From contig JAFUMG010000047.1 of the NCBI GenBank assembly GCA_017473225.1, positions 1 to 47,126 on the forward strand: a stretch of DNA of 47,126 bases, in the 5' to 3' direction. The stretch comes from Oscillospiraceae bacterium (GTDB lineage: Bacteria > Bacillota > Clostridia > Oscillospirales > Oscillospiraceae). This document shows positions 16,786 through 25,173 of this stretch, in pieces. The translations under genes were made by a program, and so were the position numbers. The notes under the pieces were generated by a model. It was not told the DNA's origin. It searched no databases and saw only the letters and a list, made by a program, of their open reading frames with translations. The first letter of the stretch is position 1; the number at the start of each line of letters is the position of its first letter.

Positions 16786-18693
16786 ATGAGAATCATAGAA
16801 GAAATCAGGGGAAACCACAGGAAGTATATCCTGATGCTGCTGGATATGCTGTTCTTTGTCGTCATCGACTGCGTGTTTTATGTCCTTTCTACCGTCGGCT
16901 CGCTCAGCAACAGCGCGGCTGTGGGAAGTTTGGGGATTTTTGTCAGAAATTCCGTCATCATTCTGGCTTCCGTCATGCTGGTCCGGGTGGTGCTTGGCAT
17001 CTATCGGACGGTCTGGCGGTATACCAGCACCCGGTCCTATTTTAATCTGATCCTGTCGGATCTGGCCGGCGGCATCCTGGCGCTGCTGGTGATGCAGTTC
17101 TCCGGGTCCTACAAGGGTATCTGGCACTGTGTCGCGGTGGTTTCCCTGACGGCCCATGCCTCGCTGCTGGCGCGGCTGAGCTACCGCCTGTGGTACAAAA
17201 AGAAAAATGATATCAAAAGCGACGCTACCCGGAAGAATACCGCCATCGTCGGTGCCGGGCAGCTGGGCACCTATCTGGCCAACGACCTGCGGACCAATGC
17301 CAACTCCCGCTTCAATCCCATCTTCTTCATCGACCTGGACCGTGATAAGATCGGCAACACCGTGGCAGGCCTAAAGGTCTACGACGAGGAGCAGGCGAAG
17401 GATTATATTGAGAAGTATTCCATCACCGATGTCATCATCGCCATTTCTGATACCAACAGTGAGCGTATCTCCCGCCTTTACCATTTCTACCGGGACATGG
17501 GCTGCAGCGTCAAGATCTTTGACTCCCTGGTCCATGAGGGCGCGGAGGGAAGGCACGGCGGAGTCCGTGAATTCCAGATCGAGGATCTGCTGTTCCGCAA
17601 GCCTCTGAAGATCAACGACCAGAAGGTGCTGGATTACTACGCGGGCCGGACCGTCATGGTCACCGGCGGCGGCGGTTCCATTGGCAGCGAGCTCTGCCGC
17701 CAGATCGCCCACTGCGGTCCGAAGAAACTGATCGTGGTGGATAATTATGAAAACAATGCCTACGACATCCAGCAGGAGCTGATCCGGATCTATGGCGACA
17801 AGCTGGATCTGGATGTGGAGATCGCCTCTGTACAGGATCTGCGGCATCTGGAGCATGTGTTCAGCAAGTACCGGCCGGAGATCGTGTTCCACGCCGCGGC
17901 CCACAAGCATGTCCCCTTGATGGAGCAGAGCGGCTACGAGGCGGTGAAGAACAACGTCCTCGGTACATACAACACCGCCAACATGGCCGAAAAATACGGC
18001 GCGGAGAAGTTCATCCTGATCTCTACGGACAAGGCCGTCAATCCCACCAATGTGATGGGCGCCACCAAGCGGGTGTGCGAAATGATCATCCAGTGCCGCC
18101 GTGACAGCGCCACCAGCTTTGCCGCGGTGCGCTTCGGTAATGTGCTGGGCTCCAACGGCTCCGTGATCCCCTTGTTCAAAAAGCAGATCGCCGCCGGAGG
18201 CCCCGTGACCATCACGGACAAGCGCATCATCCGCTATTTCATGACTATCCAGGAAGCCAGCCAGCTGGTGATCCAGGCCGGCGCCATGGCCCGGCGGGGC
18301 GAGCTCTTTGTGCTGGATATGGGCAAGCCTGTGAAGATCTATGATCTGGCGGTGAACATGATCAAGCTCTCCGGGCTGGTGCCGGAGGTGGACATTCCCA
18401 TCGTGGAGGTGGGCCTGCGGCCCGGCGAGAAGCTCTATGAGGAGCTGCTGATCCGGACCGAGGAGCTGGATAAGACGGAAAACGACATGATCTTCATTGA
18501 ACGGGACGCGGCCCTCACCCGGGAAGAGGTGGAGGCCAAAGTCAGATGTCTGCGCAAAGCCGCGGCGGACTGGGATGACGGAAACGCGCCCTGCGCCCGG
18601 AAGATCCTGCAGGCGGTGGTCCCCACCTTCTGCGATCCCGAGGAGCTGAACCGGAAGGCGGCCGACGCGGAAGAAATGCAGGTCGCATTGTAA
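16786..18693 (+). CDS. CapD/PglF-type membrane nucleotide-sugar 4,6-dehydratase
   Basis: 635 residues from the ATG at 16786, preceded by GGGGAGA; an in-frame ATG at 16741 has no ribosome site. The N-terminal ~150 residues contain about four membrane helices. A first Rossmann-type domain follows (GAGQLGTYLA), then the catalytic short-chain dehydrogenase domain with TGGGGSIGSEL for NAD(P) and STDKAVNP...MGATK. As in the FlaA1/PglF class the usual YxxxK is MxxxK. These enzymes convert UDP-GlcNAc (or a related donor) to the 4-keto-6-deoxy sugar that starts bacillosamine- or fucosamine-type glycans. The LCP gene follows after 12 nt. It most likely feeds the initiating transferase at 20102. Confidence 0.9.
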   Translation: MRIIEEIRGNHRKYILMLLDMLFFVVIDCVFYVLSTVGSLSNSAAVGSLGIFVRNSVIILASVMLVRVVLGIYRTVWRYTSTRSYFNLILSDLAGGILALLVMQFSGSYKGIWHCVAVVSLTAHASLLARLSYRLWYKKKNDIKSDATRKNTAIVGAGQLGTYLANDLRTNANSRFNPIFFIDLDRDKIGNTVAGLKVYDEEQAKDYIEKYSITDVIIAISDTNSERISRLYHFYRDMGCSVKIFDSLVHEGAEGRHGGVREFQIEDLLFRKPLKINDQKVLDYYAGRTVMVTGGGGSIGSELCRQIAHCGPKKLIVVDNYENNAYDIQQELIRIYGDKLDLDVEIASVQDLRHLEHVFSKYRPEIVFHAAAHKHVPLMEQSGYEAVKNNVLGTYNTANMAEKYGAEKFILISTDKAVNPTNVMGATKRVCEMIIQCRRDSATSFAAVRFGNVLGSNGSVIPLFKKQIAAGGPVTITDKRIIRYFMTIQEASQLVIQAGAMARRGELFVLDMGKPVKIYDLAVNMIKLSGLVPEVDIPIVEVGLRPGEKLYEELLIRTEELDKTENDMIFIERDAALTREEVEAKVRCLRKAAADWDDGNAPCARKILQAVVPTFCDPEELNRKAADAEEMQVAL

Positions 18694-18705
18694 AGAGGTA
18701 ATCGT

Positions 18706-19773
18706 ATGAAAGGAAAAACTGTTTTTAAGGTAATTCTGCTGGTCGTTCTGCTGCTTTTGCTGGCGGTGCTGTCCGTTGTGGCTTATATCACCGCCAAGCT
18801 GGACCTGATCCAGTTCGCCGATGAGGTGGATAACAGCGCTTATCAGGAGACGCTGGTCCTGGAGCAGACCGATGAAGAAGAGGAAGAGGGCCTTGCCATC
18901 GACATTGAGGGCCTGGAGCAGGTGGAAACGCTGCCGGTGATCCCGGAGGGCGAGATCTGGGAAGAGGAGGATGTGCTCAACATTCTGGTCCTCGGTACCG
19001 ACGAGCGCACCAAGGAGCTGAATGTCAATGCCCGCAGTGACGCTATGATCCTGGTGTCCATCAACAAGAAGGATAATACGGTGAAGCTGGTGAGCCTGGA
19101 GCGCGGCATGGGCGTGCCGATCCTGGATGGCCAGTACGAGGGTAATTACGACATTTTGACCCATATCTTCCGCTACGGCGGCGCCGATCTGGTGACCCGG
19201 ACCGTCCGGGAGGTGCTGAAGGTGGATGTGGACTACTATGTCCGGTTCAATTTCTACGCGGTGAAGCAGATCGTGGATATGGTGGGCGGCATCGACATGG
19301 AGCTGACCGCTGCCGAGGCATCGAGACTGAATGGCAGCGATATCTCCAAGAACGCCACGACGGACGATCAGAAAACGCTGGTGGAGGGCATGAACCATCT
19401 GGATGGCGGCGTGACGCTGGCCTTTGCCCGGCTCCGTTCCATCGACAGCGACTGGCGGCGCATCGAGCGCCAGCGGAAGGTGATCATCGCCATGGTGGAC
19501 GCGCTGAAGGACTCCACCCTGACGGAGCTGAATGACCTTGTCACGGAAGCGCTGCCCATGGTGCAGACGAATCTGACCAAGCTGGAGATCGCGGAGCTGA
19601 TGCTCTACGCGCCTAAATTCCTCAGCGCCAGCTTCGATCAGATGACCATCCCCAAGCAGGGGACCTACGGCGGCGCTACCGGTCTCCACGGCCAGGGTAT
19701 GTTCGCGCCGGACTACGAGCTGAACAGCCAGATCCTCCATGATTTCCTCTACGGGACCGAGGGAGAAGACTGA
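18706..19773 (+). CDS. LytR-CpsA-Psr (LCP) family glycopolymer ligase
   Basis: 355 residues. One N-terminal membrane helix (about 5-28), an acidic linker, and an extracytoplasmic LCP domain from about 86: ILVLGTDER, ARSDAMILVSI, the SLERG segment (the position of the usual SxPRD), VGGIDMEL and GMNHLDGG...AFARLRSIDSDWRR-IERQ. LCP enzymes move undecaprenyl-linked polymers onto peptidoglycan. Located directly after the dehydratase and ended by a hairpin at 19780, so the two form an operon. The degenerate PRD motif (ERG) keeps the Arg that contacts the lipid pyrophosphate. Confidence 0.9.
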   Translation: MKGKTVFKVILLVVLLLLLAVLSVVAYITAKLDLIQFADEVDNSAYQETLVLEQTDEEEEEGLAIDIEGLEQVETLPVIPEGEIWEEEDVLNILVLGTDERTKELNVNARSDAMILVSINKKDNTVKLVSLERGMGVPILDGQYEGNYDILTHIFRYGGADLVTRTVREVLKVDVDYYVRFNFYAVKQIVDMVGGIDMELTAAEASRLNGSDISKNATTDDQKTLVEGMNHLDGGVTLAFARLRSIDSDWRRIERQRKVIIAMVDALKDSTLTELNDLVTEALPMVQTNLTKLEIAELMLYAPKFLSASFDQMTIPKQGTYGGATGLHGQGMFAPDYELNSQILHDFLYGTEGED

Positions 19774-19779
19774 ACACCC

Positions 19780-19805
19780 ATCCCCCGCACGGCAGTGCGG
19801 GGGAT
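19780..19805 (+). terminator. Intrinsic terminator after the LCP gene
   Basis: Perfect 11-bp stem ATCCCCCGCAC/GTGCGGGGGAT with a GGCA loop, followed by CTTTG. Confidence 0.75.
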
Positions 19806-19844
19806 CTTTGCGTGTAAGGGATGGGGGATTGCGCTGATATATGC

Positions 19845-19980
19845 TACCGTAGGGACAGGCGTCCTCGACGGTCCAGCAGCAATCTGTCATGTCTTGCGCC
19901 GAGTTCGGCAAATTCGCTGTCTGCACGCTGTGGACCGTCCGGGAGGCCGGTCCCTACGGTGTATTGAGAAACTGCAATTT
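19845..19980. repeat. Palindromic intergenic element (element C)
   Basis: Second copy of element B: GTAGGGACAGGCGTCCTCGA at the left and GGACCGTCCGGGAGG... CCCTACGGTGTAT at the right, closed by AAACTGCAATTT (one change from the 12-mer of B). The left flanking 12-mer is missing. The 328-bp gap 19774-20101 holds the terminator at 19780, this element and the promoter at 20024. Confidence 0.7.
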
Positions 19981-20023
19981 GAAGGACAACGAAACACCCC
20001 GAGCTTTTCCGCAAGATTCGCTA

Positions 20024-20052
20024 TTGAATCCGTTTTTCCGGCGTGGTATAAT
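20024..20052 (+). promoter_or_regulatory. Promoter of the sugar transferase gene
   Basis: TTGAAT (20024-20029), a 17-nt spacer and perfect TATAAT (20047-20052), 49 nt upstream of the start. Confidence 0.7.
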
Positions 20053-20101
20053 AGAAAACATCATGTGGGATCCTGTCCGGATCCCAAAGAGGTGGAAGAA
20101 G

Positions 20102-20707
20102 ATGTACAGAAAATTTTTGAAGCGGCTGATCGATCTGGTGCTGTCTCTCATCGGCCTGGTGGTCCTGGCGATCCCGATGGCTGTTTTCGCGGTGATCGTC
20201 AAGCTGGATTCCAAGGGCCCGGTGCTGTTCTGGCAGAAGCGGGTGGGTATCCATAAGAAAACCTTCATGATGCCGAAGTTCCGCACCATGTATACCGAGA
20301 CCCCAGCGGAGATGCCGACCCATCTGCTGTCGGACCCCCAGCGGTGGATCACGCCGGTGGGCAAGGTGTACCGTAAAATGTCCATTGATGAACTGCCCCA
20401 GCTGTGGTGCATCTTCACGGGCAAAATGAGCATCATCGGCCCCCGTCCCGCCCTCTGGAATCAGGAGGACCTGATCGCCGAGCGGGATAAGTACGGCGCC
20501 AACGATGTGCGCCCGGGCCTGACGGGCTGGGCCCAGATCAATGGCCGGGATGAGCTGGAGATCGATGTGAAGGCCCGGCTGGATGGCGAATACGTGGAGA
20601 AAATGAGCTTCCTGTTCGACTGCCGCTGCTTCTTCGGCACGATCCTGGCGGTACTGCGGCATGACGGCGTGGTGGAAGGCGGCACGGGAGCGAAGAAAGA
20701 TGCGTAA
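20102..20707 (+). CDS. Undecaprenyl-phosphate sugar phosphotransferase (initiating transferase)
   Basis: 201 residues; AGAGGTGG precedes the ATG at 20102. One N-terminal hydrophobic segment (about 10-33), then the bacterial sugar transferase domain: GPVLFWQKRVG, KFRTM, a kinked PxGKVYRKMSIDELPQLW helix, GPRPA and RPGLTGWAQINGR. This is the small monotopic (PglC-like) form. It puts the first sugar phosphate, perhaps the 4-keto-derived sugar made by the gene at 16786, onto undecaprenyl phosphate. Its stop overlaps the ATG of a glycosyltransferase stub by 8 nt, which shows it once headed a longer operon. Confidence 0.92.
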   Translation: MYRKFLKRLIDLVLSLIGLVVLAIPMAVFAVIVKLDSKGPVLFWQKRVGIHKKTFMMPKFRTMYTETPAEMPTHLLSDPQRWITPVGKVYRKMSIDELPQLWCIFTGKMSIIGPRPALWNQEDLIAERDKYGANDVRPGLTGWAQINGRDELEIDVKARLDGEYVEKMSFLFDCRCFFGTILAVLRHDGVVEGGTGAKKDA

Positions 20708-20780
20708 GATCCTGATCCTGACCAATCACTCCTATATGCTCTATCGGTTCCGCGGGACCCTGGCGGCGATCCTTTCATAA
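20700..20780 (+). pseudogene. Truncated glycosyltransferase (26 codons)
   Basis: An ATG overlapping the upstream stop (ATGCGTAA) opens a frame beginning MRKILILTNH and containing LYRFRG, the usual start of GT4-type glycosyltransferases that follow initiating transferases in clostridial capsule operons. The frame stops at 20778-20780 after 26 residues and a terminator hairpin follows at once. The rest of the enzyme is absent. I read it as the remnant of a deletion that removed the downstream glycosyltransferase genes. Confidence 0.6.
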
Positions 20781-20786
20781 TGAAAA

Positions 20787-20813
20787 CCCCTCGTGATATT
20801 ACATCACGAGGGG
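20787..20813. terminator. Bidirectional terminator between convergent genes
   Basis: Perfect 11-bp stem CCCCTCGTGAT/ATCACGAGGGG with a 5-nt loop, TGTTTT on the plus side and TTTTCATT on the minus side. It ends both the sugar transferase transcript and the nucleotidyltransferase gene. Confidence 0.8.
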
Positions 20814-20818
20814 CTGTT

Positions 20819-22060
20819 TTATTTGATAATGCCATATTCTCTCAGCAGCTCGACGCGCTGATTGCCGATTTTCAGCGCCTCCGCGCCGCGGTTCCCGCCT
20901 TCGGACCGGGATTCCCGGTGGTACCGTACCATTCGGCTGACCCAGGCGGCGGGGAGGAGCCAGGGGCGGTCCTTCAGATAGGGATACCGGCCTTCCAGCT
21001 TTTTGGCCGGGGGGAAGAGGGAGAGCAGCACCGCGTTGCCGGTCTTCCGGCCCTGCTTTCCGGCGGCCACGGCGTCCAGAGTGATGCTGCTGCTGTGGCT
21101 GCGGCTCGTGCTGGCGGAGCCGTAAACGCCGCCGGCCAGCAGGTCTTCCAGCATGGGGCCCTCGTCTACGGAAATTTCACGCCATTGCCGGGGATAATGG
21201 GCCCGCTCCGGGTCGAAGACCAGATGGTTCCGGCCAATTTCAAAAACGGCGGCGGCGAAGCGGTCCGCCCGGATCTCCCGGCAGTGGTCCAGGACTGCCG
21301 CCCAGTCGATCCCGCTGCCATGGACGTTGGCGTACATCACGATATCGCAGACCTGGCGGATGCCGAAGCCGCTGTGGAGAAAATGCTTGAAGGCGTGGCA
21401 GACCAGATAGAACAGGTGATCCGTCGGGCACATGGTGCGAACGGGCGTGCCGTCGATGGTCTCCTCCACAGCCCGGTCGAAAACGCCTTCAAAAAAACGG
21501 TTCAGATCGCCGTAGGCTTCCGACTCCGGCGGGAAAAGATGACGGTGCAGCTCGATGTAGAGGGGGCCGTCCTTTTTGCGGTAGGGGATCTCATAGGCAT
21601 CGGCAAGGCCCTCGGGGGACTCGGTGGTGGTCATGCCGCAGTCCGTCAGCAGCTGATGACAGCGCCCGAAGGCACCGGCGGGGATCAGCAGATCCTCATC
21701 ACTGGAGGTCCGGTGATCCGGCAGGGGATAAAGATTGCGGCAGATGATGCCCTTCACCACCAGGGTGGGGATGCCCGCGGCCTGAAGCCGGCGGGACAGG
21801 TTCAGAAAATCCCAGCTTTTCTGGGCCTGGGCGATGATCTGCTGCCGGACCTGCAGGCGGACGGGCGGGAGGAACGGCGCGTTCTTCAGCTCCGGGAGAC
21901 TGTGGACCGTCTCAAAGACCAGGGGCAACAGGTGGTGCTGCCGGGCCAGCTCCATGAGCCGGGCCCATTCCTCCGGGGAAAGCTCCGGGGACCCTTCCAG
22001 CGGCTGGCCGGCCAGGGCGGACCGCAGAATATTCAAAAAAGCCTGATGCACACGTTCCAC
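20819..22060 (-). CDS. Nucleotidyltransferase family protein (NTP_transf_5-like)
   Basis: 413 residues from a GTG start at 22060 with AGGAAAGGAG upstream. The N-terminal third is helical (ELARQHHLLPLVFE). The nucleotidyltransferase core has VVKGI at 101-105 and R..SSDEDLLI with the metal-binding D121-x-D123. The family is named for its fold; it recurs beside PqqD-like proteins, HprK-like kinases and S24/S26 peptidases in Firmicutes peptide clusters. In pseudomycoidin-type lasso clusters a nucleotidyltransferase of this sort is reported to add hexoses to the phosphate made by the HprK-like kinase. Here it lies between the two peptide modules, divergent from the exporter operon. A shared decorating role for both peptides is my inference. 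Confidence 0.72.
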   Translation of the reverse strand: MERVHQAFLNILRSALAGQPLEGSPELSPEEWARLMELARQHHLLPLVFETVHSLPELKNAPFLPPVRLQVRQQIIAQAQKSWDFLNLSRRLQAAGIPTLVVKGIICRNLYPLPDHRTSSDEDLLIPAGAFGRCHQLLTDCGMTTTESPEGLADAYEIPYRKKDGPLYIELHRHLFPPESEAYGDLNRFFEGVFDRAVEETIDGTPVRTMCPTDHLFYLVCHAFKHFLHSGFGIRQVCDIVMYANVHGSGIDWAAVLDHCREIRADRFAAAVFEIGRNHLVFDPERAHYPRQWREISVDEGPMLEDLLAGGVYGSASTSRSHSSSITLDAVAAGKQGRKTGNAVLLSLFPPAKKLEGRYPYLKDRPWLLPAAWVSRMVRYHRESRSEGGNRGAEALKIGNQRVELLREYGIIK

Positions 22061-22105
22061 AGCGGCGCTCCTTTCCTGTTTCTGCTGATAACTATATCAT
22101 AAAAT

Positions 22106-22132
22106 CCCCGCCGATTCAATAAGGCGGCGGGG
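22106..22132. other. GC-rich hairpin in the divergent promoter region
   Basis: 8-bp stem CCCCGCCG/CGGCGGGG with an 11-nt loop between the nucleotidyltransferase start and the exporter promoter. No proper T-run on either side. It may insulate the divergent genes or act as an operator. Confidence 0.35.
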
Positions 22133-22153
22133 AAAAGAGTGGGCGGATGCGCA

Positions 22154-22182
22154 TTGACAATAGAGATTGGATGTGATATTCT
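22154..22182 (+). promoter_or_regulatory. Promoter of the exporter/phospho-regulator operon
   Basis: Perfect TTGACA (22154-22159), 17-nt spacer, TATTCT (22177-22182). The leader of about 70 nt contains a small hairpin TGCGCAA/TTGCGCA (22205-22221). All genes to 28937 lie in close spacing behind it. Confidence 0.7.
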
Positions 22183-22261
22183 TATAAAGGACTTTTATGG
22201 GTTCTGCGCAATTTTTGCGCAAGAATGATTCGATAATCTGGAAATTGAGAGATGCGCGTCT

Positions 22262-23980
22262 ATGGCTTTTTTCCGCTCCGCGAAGAGACAATTTGATAAG
22301 GAAAGCCCGGAGCAGATGAAGCGGGAGCTGGGGTGGCTCTGGGGCCGCATGCTGGAGTACCGGCGGATGATCCTTCTGGTGGGCATCCTGGGGCTCTGCG
22401 GCACGGTGATGAGCCTGGTGTCCAGCGTGGCTTCCAAGTACCTGATCGACGCCGTCACCGGCTATAGCACCGGGACCATCGGCCGGGCCGCGGCCATGAT
22501 GGTGACCATGATGGTGGGCAGCCTGATTTTGCAGGCGGTCTCCTCCCGGGTCAGCGCCTCCGTCCATATCCGGGTCCGCAACCGGATGCAGCATACCACC
22601 TACGGCCGGATCCTCCGGGCTGCCTGGGAGGCGCTGGAGCCTTACCGCAGCGGCGACCTGCTGAACCGCCTGAATTCGGACATCAATACCGTGGCCGATG
22701 GCATCATCAGCTTTCTGCCCAGTCTTGTGACCTCCGGGGTCAAATTCCTGGGTGCCTTCTGCATCATGATGTATTATGATCCCACCATGGCGCTGATCGC
22801 CCTGATCGGCGCGCCGGTGACGCTGCTGCTGTCCCGGTTCCTGATGGGAAAGCTCAGACGGCACAATCTGGAAATGAAGGAGTTGACCGGCGAGGTCATG
22901 TCCTTTCAGGAGGATTCCTTCCGGAATCTGACCAGCATCAAGGCCTTTGCCGTCACCGACCGGTATGAGGAGGAGATGGGCAAGCTCCAGGGGGAGTATG
23001 CCGACGCCTATCTGTCCTTCAATTCCTTCCAGATCGGCATGTCCTCCCTGCTGTCGCTGGTGGGCATGCTGGTGACCGCCGCCTGCTTCTGCTGGGGCGT
23101 CTATCAGCTGTGGGCCGGGGAGATCACCTACGGCTCCATGACCATGTTCCTCCAGCTGGCCACGACGCTGCGGAGCTCCTTCTCCGCCCTGGTGTCACTG
23201 GCCCAGCAGACCATTTCCATCACCACCTCCGCCGGCCGCATCATGGCGGTGGAGGAGCTCCCCGGGGAGAACGCGGAGGTTCCCGCGGGCTTTGGGGAGG
23301 AAGCGGAGGTGGAGGTCTCTCTGGAGCGGGTCTCCTTCCAGTACCAGAATGGGGACAGTGTGCTCCACACCTTTGATTTTACCGCCCGGCCCGGAGACCA
23401 GATCGCCATCACCGGCCCCTCCGGCGAGGGCAAGACCACGCTGCTGCGGCTGCTGCTGGGCCTGGTGGCCCCCTGTGAGGGAACCGCGGAGCTGGTGGGC
23501 GGCAGCGGGACCCGCTATCCCATCACCGCGGGCACCCGAAGCGTTTTTGCCTATGTCCCCCAGGGAAACAGCGTCTTTTCCGGCACCATCGCCCAGAATC
23601 TGCGGATCGTGGCCCCTGAGGCAACGGAAGCGGAGATGGAGCAGGCGCTGAAAACGGCCTGCGCCTGGGAATTCGTGAAGCAGTTCCCGGAGGGGGTGCA
23701 TCATCCTCTGGGCGCCGGCGGACGGGGCATCTCCGAAGGACAGGCCCAGCGCCTGGCCATTGCCCGGGCACTGCTGCGCAAAGCGCCGGTACTGCTGCTG
23801 GACGAAGCCACCTCCGGCCTGGACGTGGCCACCGAGCGGCGGCTGATGGAGAACCTGCGGGAAAGCGGCCTGGTGCGCACCTGTATCCTGGTGACCCACC
23901 GGCCCGGCAGCGCGGAGTTCTGCAACCGTACTTATGAGATCCATCACGGACATGTGACTGAGGTGGATTATGGAGCATAA
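22262..23980 (+). CDS. ABC transporter, fused permease and ATPase (peptide exporter type)
   Basis: 572 residues with one membrane domain (about 30-320, six helices expected) and one ATPase domain (about 345-570). Walker A GPSGEGKTT, Q-loop YVPQGN, signature SEGQ (normally SGGQ), Walker B VLLLDEA and switch VTHR are visible. There is no C39 peptidase domain, so leader removal must come from another enzyme; the next gene is a candidate. A half-transporter, it should act as a homodimer exporting a peptide or lipid-linked substrate. The start codon has only a weak GAGAG site. Its stop overlaps the next start by 11 nt. It is the first gene of an operon that otherwise encodes capsule regulators. 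Confidence 0.85.
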   Translation: MAFFRSAKRQFDKESPEQMKRELGWLWGRMLEYRRMILLVGILGLCGTVMSLVSSVASKYLIDAVTGYSTGTIGRAAAMMVTMMVGSLILQAVSSRVSASVHIRVRNRMQHTTYGRILRAAWEALEPYRSGDLLNRLNSDINTVADGIISFLPSLVTSGVKFLGAFCIMMYYDPTMALIALIGAPVTLLLSRFLMGKLRRHNLEMKELTGEVMSFQEDSFRNLTSIKAFAVTDRYEEEMGKLQGEYADAYLSFNSFQIGMSSLLSLVGMLVTAACFCWGVYQLWAGEITYGSMTMFLQLATTLRSSFSALVSLAQQTISITTSAGRIMAVEELPGENAEVPAGFGEEAEVEVSLERVSFQYQNGDSVLHTFDFTARPGDQIAITGPSGEGKTTLLRLLLGLVAPCEGTAELVGGSGTRYPITAGTRSVFAYVPQGNSVFSGTIAQNLRIVAPEATEAEMEQALKTACAWEFVKQFPEGVHHPLGAGGRGISEGQAQRLAIARALLRKAPVLLLDEATSGLDVATERRLMENLRESGLVRTCILVTHRPGSAEFCNRTYEIHHGHVTEVDYGA

Positions 23981-24431
23981 ACTGCGGATCCTGCCGCCGG
24001 AGGTGCTGATGGAGCAGCTGCTGGGACTGCTGGAGGAAGCGGATTCTGTGCCTCTGGTCATCAGCGGCAACAGCATGTCTCCCTTTCTGATCCATGGGCG
24101 GGACACGGTCTACCTGTCCAAAGTCACCGAGCCCCTGAAGCGGGGCGACATGATCCTCTACCAGCGCGCTTCCGGGGCCTATGTGCTCCACCGGATCTGC
24201 CGGGTGGAGGGAGAGACCTACTGCCTGGTGGGTGACGCCCAGTGCGTCATCGAGCCAGGGATCCGCCGGGACCAGGTCCGGGCCATCGTGACGGCTGTCC
24301 GCCGGAAGGAAAAGCTGCTGAAAAAGGGCAGCTTCTGGTGGGAATTCTTTGAGCATTTTTGGCTGAGGCTGATCCCGCTGCGGCAGCCGCTGGTCCGGAT
24401 TTATTCGAGATTATGGAGAGAACGGAAATGA
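23970..24431 (+). CDS. S24/S26-family peptidase with Ser-His pair
   Basis: 153 residues. SGNSMSPFL gives the nucleophile Ser35; RGDMILYQ and VLHRI follow, with His74 at the place where bacterial signal peptidase I has Lys. This Ser-His arrangement is that of SipW/ER-type signal peptidases. No N-terminal membrane anchor is seen; the C-terminus (WWEFFEHFWLRLIP) is amphipathic and may bind the membrane. Overlaps the exporter gene upstream and the phosphatase downstream (ATGA), so it is translationally coupled to both. Likely role: leader or precursor processing tied to the exporter, possibly for the peptides encoded at 8627 and 30977. The same family could also act on an unknown regulator. Confidence 0.75.
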   Translation: MEHKLRILPPEVLMEQLLGLLEEADSVPLVISGNSMSPFLIHGRDTVYLSKVTEPLKRGDMILYQRASGAYVLHRICRVEGETYCLVGDAQCVIEPGIRRDQVRAIVTAVRRKEKLLKKGSFWWEFFEHFWLRLIPLRQPLVRIYSRLWRERK

Positions 24432-25156
24432 TCGATCTGCACAGTCATATCCTGCCTGGGCTGGACGATGGCTCTCAAAACTTTGAAACTTCCCTGGAAA
24501 TGGCGCGGCTGGCAGTGGAAAGCGGCGTCATCGCCATGGTCGCTACTCCCCACTGCGTCGGCGACCGGACCCGGGCGGTCCGGACGGCGGTGCTTCTGCT
24601 GCGGGATATGCTGCAGGAGGAGGGGATCCCCCTGCGGCTGTATATGGGCATGGAGATCTTCGGGACGGCGGATACCGCCCGGCTCCTGCTGGATAAGCGG
24701 CTGTTCACCATCAATAATTCCCAATATCCCCTGATCGAGTTTTCCTTCCACACCAGCGGCGCGGAGGAAACACGGATCCTGCGGGAGGTGCTGGAGGCGG
24801 GCTACCGGCCCCTGGTTGCCCATCCGGAGCGTTACGATTATATCCAGGAGGACCCGGAGCTGGTGAATCAATGGATGGAGATGGGCTGCCTGTTCCAGGT
24901 GAACCGGGGCAGTCTCATCGGCCGCTTCGGCGACGGCGCCCGGCAGATGGGCATGGAGCTGGTGAAGCGGGGCTTTGCCACCGTGGTGGCCAGCGACGCC
25001 CATTCCCCCACAAAGCGGACACCCTGGATGGGAGATGTCCGGGAGCTTCTGACGGAGGAGGTCTCTCCCGCCGCGGCGGAATTTTTGCTGCTGCGTAATC
25101 CCAGAAGCATCATCAGAAATGAAGAATTGCCCCCGGTTGAGCCGGAGTGGTTTTAA
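24428..25156 (+). CDS. CpsB/CapC-type protein-tyrosine phosphatase (PHP fold)
   Basis: 242 residues from the ATG at 24428 (GGAGAG upstream; ATGA overlap with the peptidase gene). PHP metal ligands are visible: DLHSHILPGLDDG, VATPHC, EMGMEI-like Glu (MGMEIF), HPER and SDAH. These manganese-dependent phosphatases remove phosphate from the tyrosine tails of BY-kinases and so set capsule chain length. Two such kinases are encoded three and four genes downstream. Confidence 0.92.
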   Translation: MIDLHSHILPGLDDGSQNFETSLEMARLAVESGVIAMVATPHCVGDRTRAVRTAVLLLRDMLQEEGIPLRLYMGMEIFGTADTARLLLDKRLFTINNSQYPLIEFSFHTSGAEETRILREVLEAGYRPLVAHPERYDYIQEDPELVNQWMEMGCLFQVNRGSLIGRFGDGARQMGMELVKRGFATVVASDAHSPTKRTPWMGDVRELLTEEVSPAAAEFLLLRNPRSIIRNEELPPVEPEWF

Positions 25157-25173
25157 TAAAGAGGCGAAGAAAT

